A stretch of 64,000 bases of DNA from Streptomyces sp. NBC_00554 (lineage in GTDB: Bacteria; Actinomycetota; Actinomycetes; Streptomycetales; Streptomycetaceae), in the NCBI RefSeq assembly GCF_041431135.1, contig NZ_CP107800.1, positions 1 through 64,000 of the forward strand, in the 5' to 3' direction. The position numbers and the translations under genes are program-made. The stretch's first letter is position 1; each line of letters begins with the position of its first letter. Shown here in pieces: positions 36,451-43,771 of the stretch. The notes below the pieces were generated by a model. It was given only the letters and a program-made list of their open reading frames with translations, searched no databases and was not told the DNA's origin.

Positions 36451-37350
36451 TCAGGTTCCGGCGCCGCCGCGGCGCACGAAGCACTCGTGCACGTCGGACT
36501 CCGCGTAGTACGTCCGCCCGGCCCGGGTCCGCCGGCGCCAGCGCTGCTCGCTGGCCAGCCGGTAGACGGTGCCGGTGGGGGTGGACCAGAGCCGGGCGAC
36601 ATCACCGGCCGTCAGCCAGCGCTCCTGCGGGGGGTTCCCGGCCTCCTGCCCGGCCTCCTGGCCGCTCTCCTGGCCGCCCCGCAGGGCGCGGCGCAGCTCG
36701 GTCCACAGCCGGCCCGGCCAGGCGTGCGACGGGTCGGCGTCGCACTGGATACCGGCGTTGGCGCCGGGGTCGGCGCCGCCGCCGCGCACCACCGTGACCA
36801 GGCGTCCCGTGCAGCCGGGCGCCACGCAGTCCCCGACGCTGACCCGGCGCAGCGTCTCGCGGCGTGCCACCCGGTGCGCGGCCCGCTCCAGGCGCGCCAC
36901 CTCACGGGTGGCGTCCGCGGCGGCGGGGTGGGCGGCGAGCCAGCCGGCGTGCCGCATCAGGAGGCCGGCCAGGGCGCGGACCGTCCGCTCGGGCGCGGGC
37001 ACGCCGCGCTGGGTGACGACGAGGCCGCCCCACGAGCCGAGCGTGGCGATGATGTCCGCCCGCACGTCGGCGGCCGCGGCGTTGAAGGGCAGACCCGAGG
37101 GCACCGGGCCGCCCGTCGTCCGCTCCCGCCCCTCGGTGCGGGGGCCGGCGCTGAGGACCTCCTCCAGTTCGGCGTAGAGGCCGGGCAGCTGCCGCAGCCG
37201 CTGGGTGAACAGGTGCAGACACCCCGGGCACAGGCGCAGGCGAGGTGCCGCGAGCTCGGCGGGTCCTGCGGTTTTCTTCCGGCAGTCGGCGCCGTCGCAC
37301 CGGGTGCGGGTGTCGGCGGACGTCATTTCTGGCTCGTTCGTTCGGTTCAT
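36451..37350 (-). CDS. Putative zinc-binding, excisionase-like HTH protein
   Basis: 299 residues from ATG at 37350. Cys pairs (CDGADCRKK, LCPGCLHLF, then VAPGCTGRL and IQCDADPSH) suggest zinc binding. The C-terminal 60 residues (WLTAGDVARLWSTPTGTVYR, then RWRRRTRAGRTYYAESDVHE) look like a MerR/excisionase winged helix. A Gln/Glu/Gly repeat (GGQESGQEAGQEAG) links the parts. A DNA-binding role is inferred; no named family. It faces the same direction as the PKS operon and ends 261 bases before it. Confidence 0.6.
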   Translation of the reverse strand: MNRTNEPEMTSADTRTRCDGADCRKKTAGPAELAAPRLRLCPGCLHLFTQRLRQLPGLYAELEEVLSAGPRTEGRERTTGGPVPSGLPFNAAAADVRADIIATLGSWGGLVVTQRGVPAPERTVRALAGLLMRHAGWLAAHPAAADATREVARLERAAHRVARRETLRRVSVGDCVAPGCTGRLVTVVRGGGADPGANAGIQCDADPSHAWPGRLWTELRRALRGGQESGQEAGQEAGNPPQERWLTAGDVARLWSTPTGTVYRLASEQRWRRRTRAGRTYYAESDVHECFVRRGGAGT

Positions 37351-37492
37351 TTCCGATCCCCCGTTGACTGTTGACTGGGCACGACGTGTTTGCCGCCTTG
37401 CGACCGGAAAGGGAATGCGTCGTAGACGCACGTTCTCCGGTATGGGCGGTGGGTGTGTGAAATCGAGGTGGAGAATGCAGGGAAAGGGGGTC

Positions 37493-38248
37493 TCAGGCGC
37501 GCCCGATGCGGAAGCCGACCCCGTGCACCGTGATGATCCAGTCGCGGGATCCCAGCTTGGTGCGCAGGCTGCTCACATGCGTGTCCACGGTGCGCCGGGA
37601 CCAGGAGTCCGCCCACACCTCCCGCATGAGCTGCTCCCGGGTGACGACCGTCTCGGGCCGGGAGGCCAGCAGGAACAGCAGGTCGAACTCCTTGCGGGTC
37701 ACGGCGATGGTGCGGCCGCCCAGGCGGACCTCGCGCAGCGCCGCGTCGATGCGCAGCGCCCCGATCGCCAGGACCTGACGGGTCGTGCGGGGCTGCACGC
37801 GGCGCATCACGGCCTCGATGCGGGCCAGCAGCTCCCTCAGCCCGCAGGGCTTGACCAGGTAGTCGTCGGCACCGGCCTGCAGGCCGAGCACGACGTCCAG
37901 TTCGCCGCCGCGGGCGGTGAGCGCGATGACCGCGGTGCGGCCGGAGGCGGTGAGCTGCCGGCACACCTGGAGGCCGTCGACGTCCGGCAGGTCGATGTCG
38001 AGGAGCACGATGTCGACGTCGGCCTCCCCGTAGGTCTCCAGCGCGGCATAGCCGTTGCGCGCACGGTCGACGTGGTGGCCGTGCCGGCGCAGCGCCTCGG
38101 CCAGCGGCTGGGAGTCCTCGGCGCGGGCGTCGACGATCAGGACACGCCAAGCGGTGTGCGGCGTCGGAGCGGCGCGGACCTCGGCCTCGAGCATCTCGCG
38201 GCGCAGTGGCGAGAGGGGATTGAGCAGGTCGGCTGACGCCTGACGCAT
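37493..38248 (-). CDS. OmpR-family response regulator
   Basis: 251 residues: receiver WRVLIVDARAEDSQPLAEAL, phospho-Asp in IVLLDIDLPDVDGLQ, Lys in DDYLVKPCGLRELLARIE; winged helix IAVTRKEFDLLFLLASRPET with WSRRTVDTHVSSLRTKLGSR. The acidic pocket near the N-terminus is spread (DARAED). A 35-residue extension precedes the receiver. No kinase gene is adjacent. It could control the divergent KR-like gene or the PKS operon. Confidence 0.88.
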   Translation of the reverse strand: MRQASADLLNPLSPLRREMLEAEVRAAPTPHTAWRVLIVDARAEDSQPLAEALRRHGHHVDRARNGYAALETYGEADVDIVLLDIDLPDVDGLQVCRQLTASGRTAVIALTARGGELDVVLGLQAGADDYLVKPCGLRELLARIEAVMRRVQPRTTRQVLAIGALRIDAALREVRLGGRTIAVTRKEFDLLFLLASRPETVVTREQLMREVWADSWSRRTVDTHVSSLRTKLGSRDWIITVHGVGFRIGRA

Positions 38249-38578
38249 GACTCACCTCCAGAACGGCCGGCATTCAAGACTCGTACGGATTCGGCCACCG
38301 TAGGAAATGGCGTGCCAACTCCCGGTCAGAGCAAGTGCAGGAGATGTACAACGCCGGGCACGGGGTTGGGCAGCCGTGCGGGTGGCCCGGCCGTGCGGGC
38401 TTGCCGAAAGTTGGCGTTGCGGTGCGGCGCACCTGGCACAGCCGTGCCGTCTCGTTGTCGTGGCACCGCCGATGCTGACAGCAGCATCCGATCCTGATCA
38501 CCGCACACACCACATACGCCGGGTACGCGGGGTGCCCGGGTACGCCGCATCCACCGGCCACGACGACGGGGTGACGCC
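38249..38578. promoter_or_regulatory. Divergent intergenic region
   Basis: 330 bases between the OmpR-type regulator (minus) and the KR-like gene (plus). It must hold both promoters. I see no clear operator repeats or hairpins. Confidence 0.4.
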
Positions 38579-39868
38579 ATGGACACGAACACCGCAGCGG
38601 TGGACCGGCCGCCCCGGCAGCGGGCGCCGGAGTCCGCCCGCGGTTCCGGGGCGTCCTGGCACTCCCCCGTGTGGGTGCCGGCGGCCGTCCACCGGCTGAG
38701 TCCCCCGGCCTTCCCCGCGGAGGGGATGCTGCTCGTGGTCGACGGCCGGGACACCGGCCGCGCCTGGGTGCCCGGCACGGTGCGCACGGTCCGGGTCGGC
38801 CGCGACGTCACGGGCAGCGCCCTGTCCTGGTCGACGTACCTGGGCGGTCTGCGGGAGGCGGGGCGCGGTCCGCGCGGCATCGTCTTCGACCTGCCCGCCA
38901 CCACCAGCGCCGAACGCGCCGCCGACCTGGTCCTGCCCGTGCTGCGCGCGGCCTGCTGCTCGACCAGCCCCGACCCGCTGCACCTCGCGTTCCTCGCCAC
39001 CGGACGGGCCCGGCCCGAACTGGCCGCCGCCCTGGGCGCGGTGGCGCAGGTCGCCGGCGCCGAGGACGGCCGGCTGCACGCGGTCTCGGTGCGGGTGGAG
39101 ATCCTGCCCGCCTGGGCCCGGGATCCCTTCCACGTCGCGTGCGTCGAACTCGCCCTGCCCCGCCCGGGCCTGGCCGAGGTCCGCCACACCACCGCCGGAC
39201 GCGAGATCCGCGTACTGCGCGCACACCGCCACCCCCGCGGCACGGCCGCGCTGTACGGGCTGCGCCCGGGCGGCCGGTACCTGGTCGGCGGCGGGCTGGG
39301 AGAGCGGCTCGCCCTGCGCCTGGTGGCGGAACTCGGCGCCCGCGTCGTCCTGTTCGGGGCCAGCCCCGGGGCCGGGCCCGAACAGGACGACGACCGTCTG
39401 CTGCGGGTGCCCGGCCGTCCCTGCCAGTACGCGGACGCCCGCGGCGCCGTGCAGGCCGCCCGGCACGCCTTCGGCGGCCTGGACGGGGTGCTGCACTGCC
39501 CCAGCGGCGGCGAACTGCGCCCGCTGGCCCGGCAGTCCACCGCGGTGGCGCGGGAGACACTCGCCGACGCCGTCAGCGGCGCCGCCCACCTGGACCGCGC
39601 CACCGCCGCGCTGCCCCTGGACTTCTTCGCGCTCGTCACCGACGCCGCCCCCTACCAGGCCCCCGCCGGCGCCTCGGTGCCCGCCGCCGTCGCCCGCGCG
39701 CTCCACTCGATCGCCGCGACCCGGGCCCGGCTGGCCGCGGCCGGCTCCCGCCACGGCGCCTCGGTCGCCGTCTGCCGGCCCGGCGACACCGACCGCCTCG
39801 GGGCGCTCGCCGACGCGCTGGGCAGCGGCCGCGGCGCGGGATGCGCCCCCGCGCCGCGAGCCGCCTGA
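38579..39868 (+). CDS. Stand-alone KR-like protein, probably catalytically dead
   Basis: 429 residues. The C-terminal half reads as a modular-PKS ketoreductase domain: GRYLVGGGLGERLALRLVAE (nucleotide loop, altered), YADARGAVQAARHAFGGLDG, AHLDRATAALPLDFFALVTD. After FFALVTD the catalytic Ser and Tyr regions are replaced (APYQAPAGASVPAAVARAL) so neither residue is evident. The N-terminal half resembles the structural KR subdomain. It may be a scaffold or regulator. It lies alone between two response regulators. Confidence 0.6.
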   Translation: MDTNTAAVDRPPRQRAPESARGSGASWHSPVWVPAAVHRLSPPAFPAEGMLLVVDGRDTGRAWVPGTVRTVRVGRDVTGSALSWSTYLGGLREAGRGPRGIVFDLPATTSAERAADLVLPVLRAACCSTSPDPLHLAFLATGRARPELAAALGAVAQVAGAEDGRLHAVSVRVEILPAWARDPFHVACVELALPRPGLAEVRHTTAGREIRVLRAHRHPRGTAALYGLRPGGRYLVGGGLGERLALRLVAELGARVVLFGASPGAGPEQDDDRLLRVPGRPCQYADARGAVQAARHAFGGLDGVLHCPSGGELRPLARQSTAVARETLADAVSGAAHLDRATAALPLDFFALVTDAAPYQAPAGASVPAAVARALHSIAATRARLAAAGSRHGASVAVCRPGDTDRLGALADALGSGRGAGCAPAPRAA

Positions 39869-40106
39869 CCTGGCACGCGGCGGTGATCTTCCCAGTCGTA
39901 TGACAAGGCCCGGGCCCGGGGACACACCGCCGCTGACAGGAAGACCGCCGACGCCGGCCGCCATGGCAGGGCTCAGTCACGAAACATCCGGCCGCGCCCA
40001 CGGTTTGGGCCCCCGCCCGGCGGAACGTTGACGTCCGCCGCGCCCGCTCCGCAACCTCGCAGGAACCGGTCATGTGTACGGATTCCCTGAGAGGAGCGTG
40101 AGCGTG

Positions 40107-40895
40107 ATGGACGTACTGGTCGTCGAGGACGATGACGGAATGGCCGAGGCACTGCAGCAGATGCTCGGCCTGCACGGCTACGACACCCGCCACAGCGGCA
40201 CCGGCACCGCGGCCCTCGCGGACCTGCCCGGTACGTCCCTCGTGCTGCTCGACCTGAGCCTGCCCGACCTGGCCGGCCACGAGGTGTGCCGGCGGATCCG
40301 GGAGAACTCCTGCGTGCCCATCGTCGTGCTCAGCGGCAGCGATCACGAACTGGACCGGGTGACGGCCCTGTACGCGGGGGCCGACGACTTCGTGCCCAAG
40401 CCCTTCAACCACCATGAACTGCTCGCCCGGATCGAGGCGGTGCTGCGGCGCTCCACCTGCTGCTGCGGACGCGCCCAGGAGGGCGCGGGCGCCGACTCCG
40501 CGCCGGCCCCCGTGCAGGTGCCGCGCCCGCGCCGCACCCCGCCGGAGCCGGCCCAGGAGGTGTCCGCGGCCCAGGAGAACCGGCTGCGCGCGGGCCCGCT
40601 GCGGCTCGACTCGCGGACCCGCAGGGTGTTCCTCGACGACGAGGAGATCCGCGTCACCCGCAAGGAGTTCGACCTGCTCGCCATGCTCCTGGAGGAGCCC
40701 GGTGCCGTCATGCAGCGCGAGGACATCATGGCCCGGGTGTGGGACGAGAACTGGTTCGGCTCCACCCGCACGCTCGACGTCCATGTCGGGTCCCTGCGCA
40801 CGAAACTCGGCAGCACGCGGTGGATCGAAACGGTACGCGGCGTGGGGTACCGCCTGACCGTGCCCGCGGTCCTGGGCGCCGGGTCCGAGCGGTGA
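40107..40895 (+). CDS. OmpR-family response regulator, kinase-coupled
   Basis: 262 residues from ATG at 40107 (AGGAG at 40092-40096; GTG codons at 40098 and 40104 are alternatives). Receiver: MDVLVVEDDDGMAEAL, phospho-Asp in LVLLDLSLPDLAGHE, Lys in ADDFVPKPFNHHELLARIE. A Cys-rich, Pro-rich linker (STCCCGRAQEG) follows, then the winged helix IRVTRKEFDLLAMLLEEPGA and TLDVHVGSLRTKLGSTRW. Its TGA overlaps the kinase GTG (GTGA), so they form a two-component pair. Confidence 0.88.
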   Translation: MDVLVVEDDDGMAEALQQMLGLHGYDTRHSGTGTAALADLPGTSLVLLDLSLPDLAGHEVCRRIRENSCVPIVVLSGSDHELDRVTALYAGADDFVPKPFNHHELLARIEAVLRRSTCCCGRAQEGAGADSAPAPVQVPRPRRTPPEPAQEVSAAQENRLRAGPLRLDSRTRRVFLDDEEIRVTRKEFDLLAMLLEEPGAVMQREDIMARVWDENWFGSTRTLDVHVGSLRTKLGSTRWIETVRGVGYRLTVPAVLGAGSER

Positions 40896-41656
40896 GGGCC
40901 CGCCCGTACGACACGGCTCCTCCCGGCGACGCGGGCGGCCTCCCCTGCGACGCGGGCGGCCTCCGGTACGACACGGGCGGCGGCCCCTGCGACCCGGCGG
41001 CCGGCGGCCCGTACGGTCTGGCGGCCGCCGCCGCCCACCAGCTGCGCGGACCGCTGTCCTCGATCCGGCTGCGTCTGCAGATGCTGCAGGAGGACCGGCC
41101 CCACATCGCCGAACTCCCGGGCGTGCTGGGGGAAGTGGACCGCCTGTTCGCGCTGCTGGACCAGATCCTCGACTGGGGCGCCGCCGGGCGGACCCGGCCC
41201 GCGCCCCGATCCGTCGAGGTCCTCGACGCCGCCGCCGCCCGGGTCGACGCCTGGAGCGTGACCGCCGAGGTCCAGGGCGTCCGTCTCGACCTCACCGGCA
41301 CCGCCGCGACGGCCCTGCAGGTGCACGGCGCGCTGGAACACGCCCTGGACGTCCTGCTCGACAACGCGGTCAAGGCGGGCCCGCCCGGCTCCACCGTCAC
41401 CTGCACCGTGCACGTCACCGGGCAGCACGTCCACGTCGGCGTCACGGACGAAGGACCCGGCATGACGGACGAGGAACTCGCCCACGCCCAGCGCCCCTTC
41501 TGGCGCGGGGCGTCGGCGGCCGGCCACCGGGGCAGCGGACTCGGCCTGTCGATCGCCGCGTCCCTGCTCCACGCCTCCGGCGGCCGCCTCGGCCTGGCCC
41601 GGGCCGCTTCGGGCGGCCTCACCGCCACCGCCGTACTCCCCCTGGCACCCGACTGA
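40892..41656 (+). CDS. Soluble sensor histidine kinase
   Basis: 254 residues from GTG at 40892. H-box AAAHQLRGPLSSIRLRLQML, N-box LDVLLDNAVKAGPPGS, G1 VTDEGPGMTDEEL and G2 GSGLGLSIAASLL are all present, so catalysis should work. There is no membrane span or sensor domain, only about 40 Gly/Asp-rich residues before the H-box (including GDAGGLPCDAGGLRYD repeats). A cytoplasmic signal or partner protein must control it. Coupled to the regulator upstream. Confidence 0.85.
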   Translation: MRARPYDTAPPGDAGGLPCDAGGLRYDTGGGPCDPAAGGPYGLAAAAAHQLRGPLSSIRLRLQMLQEDRPHIAELPGVLGEVDRLFALLDQILDWGAAGRTRPAPRSVEVLDAAAARVDAWSVTAEVQGVRLDLTGTAATALQVHGALEHALDVLLDNAVKAGPPGSTVTCTVHVTGQHVHVGVTDEGPGMTDEELAHAQRPFWRGASAAGHRGSGLGLSIAASLLHASGGRLGLARAASGGLTATAVLPLAPD

Positions 41657-41982
41657 CGACGGCCCCGGCCCGACCCGCCCGCGCCCGCGCGCACCCGCGG
41701 GCACCGGTCGAGGCAGATGCCCGGGCCCTGCTCCCCCGGCCGCAACCGGTCGAAGCCCGCTCAGGCGTCCCGCTCCCCCACCGCGGCGGCGGGTGCGCGG
41801 GGCGCGGCAGCCTCGCCGATCCGCCGGCAGGCGATCCGCGGGGTGCGCCGGATGCGCGAAGGCACGGTGCACACAGGCACGGAAGCGCGGTTGCGCAGGA
41901 GCGCCGTACCCCCGGCGCGGCGCCCACAGCCGGTAGTTGTCCCCACGCGCCTCCCCCAGCGCCGTACCCCTGGAGCCCCAGC
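41657..41982. other. Intergenic stretch before the NarL-type regulator
   Basis: 326 bases with no supported gene; presumably carries the promoter of the regulator at 41983. No repeats noted. Confidence 0.4.
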
Positions 41983-42639
41983 ATGGCCATCGAGGTCCTC
42001 CTGGCCCACCACCACCCGCCGACCCGGGCCGCTCTCGCCGCCCTGCTCGGTGCGGAGCCCGACCTCGAGGTCGTGGGCGCGTACGGCGACGGCGCCCGGG
42101 CCCATGCCATGGCCGAACGGCTGCTGCCCGACGTGCTGCTGACGGACCTGCGGCTGCCGGGCGTGAGTGGCGTGGAACTGACGCGCCGGCTCGCCGCCCG
42201 GACCGGCATCCGCACCGTTGTCCTCGCCGACAGCGCCCTGCCGGAGCTCGCTCTGGAGGCGCTCGGGGCGGGGGCGCGCGGCCTGCTGTGCCAGGACACC
42301 GACACCGGCGAACTGCCGCGCGCGCTGCGGCTGGTCGCCGGCGGCGGGGCCCTGGTCTCCCCGCGCCTGACCCGGCCCCTGATCGACGCGTGTCTGCGCA
42401 GCCCCGGCATCCCCGACGTGCCCCTCCTGGACAGCCTCACCGAACGTGAACGCCAGGTGCTGTCCCTGGTGGGTACCGGCCTGTCGAACCAGGAGATCGC
42501 CGACCGTCTCGTCGTCGCCGAGACCACGGCGAAGACCCATGTCCGGCGCGCCATGGTCAAGCTGGGTGTCCGCAGCCGCACCCAGCTCGTCGCCATCGCC
42601 TACCGGAGCGGCGTGCTCCGCCCCCGCGTCCGGGCCTAG
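41983..42639 (+). CDS. NarL/LuxR-type regulator with degenerate receiver
   Basis: 218 residues. The receiver keeps the Asp in VLLTDLRLPGVSG but the acidic pair is replaced by His (EVLLAHHHPPTRAAL), and the conserved Lys position reads LLCQDTD. The C-terminal HTH is intact: LTERERQVLSLVGTGLSNQE and VVAETTAKTHVRRAMVKLGV. Normal phosphorylation is unlikely. Such atypical regulators often respond to end products or act constitutively, for example as in some angucycline pathways. No kinase gene is fused or coupled. Confidence 0.85.
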   Translation: MAIEVLLAHHHPPTRAALAALLGAEPDLEVVGAYGDGARAHAMAERLLPDVLLTDLRLPGVSGVELTRRLAARTGIRTVVLADSALPELALEALGAGARGLLCQDTDTGELPRALRLVAGGGALVSPRLTRPLIDACLRSPGIPDVPLLDSLTERERQVLSLVGTGLSNQEIADRLVVAETTAKTHVRRAMVKLGVRSRTQLVAIAYRSGVLRPRVRA

Positions 42640-42698
42640 GGCCCAAGGCATGACTCTGCCTCAGCCCGTCGGCCGGGTTGGTGCTGGTGGTGTTCCTT

Positions 42699-43364
42699 TC
42701 ACAGGCTGCGGGCGGTGATGTCGCCGCGGGAGGTGGTGGCGCGGATGTCGAGTCCGGCGGTGCCGTCGTTCTTGAGCGCGTTGCTGACGCGGCCGTAGTC
42801 GGTGCCGGCGTCCAGGGCTGCGGACACTCCGGCGGCGGCCGCGACCGAGATGTCACCGGACTGGGTGCGGAGCACGACCGTGCCGCGCACGGCCTCGGCG
42901 ATCCGGATATCGCCCCGCGCGGTGCTGATCTCCCCGGGGCCGCCCAGCCGGCCGACCTCGACATCACCGTCGGTCGCGGTGAGCCGCAGGCTCGCCGCCT
43001 CGTCGATCTTGATCCGGCGGTACGCGCCCTCGAAGACGACATCACCCAGGCGCCCGACGCCCCGCAGCTCGGCGGCGGCGGCCTTCCCCTCGACACGGGA
43101 GCCGGCGGGCAGCTGGACAGTCACCTCGACCGATCCGGAGGCGCCGAAGAGCTGGTTCTTCGCCGCCGGTGCCCCGATCCGCAGGATCCCGTCGGCGTAG
43201 GCGACCGTGATCTGCTCCGCCGCCTTCACATCACGGCCCTTGGAGGCGTCCGTGGGCAGCACCTCGACCGTGGTGTCGGCCCGGTCGGCGGCGATGAACT
43301 GGACGCGCCCCGCGGGGATGTCCAGGACGGCGGAGACGGGGGCGGGGGTGTCGAACTTCTGCAT
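42699..43364 (-). CDS. DUF4097 beta-strand repeat protein
   Basis: About 221 residues; AGGAG six bases before the second of two ATGs. Repeating beta units such as RLTATDGDVEVGRLGGPGEI, STARGDIRIAEAVRGTVV and RTQSGDISVAAAAGVSAAL show the DUF4097 solenoid, an adhesin-like fold of unknown role, cytoplasmic here as no signal is visible. Divergent from the LuxR ATPase gene, with a repeat-rich operator region between. Confidence 0.8.
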   Translation of the reverse strand: MQKFDTPAPVSAVLDIPAGRVQFIAADRADTTVEVLPTDASKGRDVKAAEQITVAYADGILRIGAPAAKNQLFGASGSVEVTVQLPAGSRVEGKAAAAELRGVGRLGDVVFEGAYRRIKIDEAASLRLTATDGDVEVGRLGGPGEISTARGDIRIAEAVRGTVVLRTQSGDISVAAAAGVSAALDAGTDYGRVSNALKNDGTAGLDIRATTSRGDITARSL

Positions 43365-43771
43365 CATGCTCTCCTGCGACTCGTCGTTTCTGATGAACGA
43401 AAAGCTACGTTGCGTTCATGGATTGGGCAACACAGTCGTTGCGCATGAGCGCAATCAATGCAGGTGAAGGCTGTGAAATTGTTGCAATGATGCTGGGGCT
43501 TAATGCAACGTCAGTCGCCAGGTCCGTTGCAATGGGCTGGGAGTGAGTGCTACGTCGTCGACGGCATCCGGTACCGGTCGAGGGGAGCGCTCCAGGCGGT
43601 GCCGACGTCGCCTCAGCAAGGTCTCGAGCAGTGTTCGAGGGGGTCCGGCGATTCTCGGACTGCGACCCGGCACGACCACCGTGGGGAGCGGTCCGCACCG
43701 TCCGGGCGCACATCGCGGGGTGTTCCGGGGCCGGCGCACGACGGCGCCGGGTGAGGCCATGGAGGGGGCGT
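43365..43771. promoter_or_regulatory. Divergent control region with five GTTGC-type repeats
   Basis: Related 12-mers occur at 43409 (GTTGCGTTCATG), 43438 (GTTGCGCATGAG), 43481 (GTTGCAATGATG), 43526 (GTTGCAATGGGC) and, inverted, at 43498-43509 (GCTTAATGCAAC). The DNA from 43400 to 43540 is notably AT-richer than its surroundings. It lies between divergent DUF4097 and LuxR genes and looks like a multi-site operator. Confidence 0.55.
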
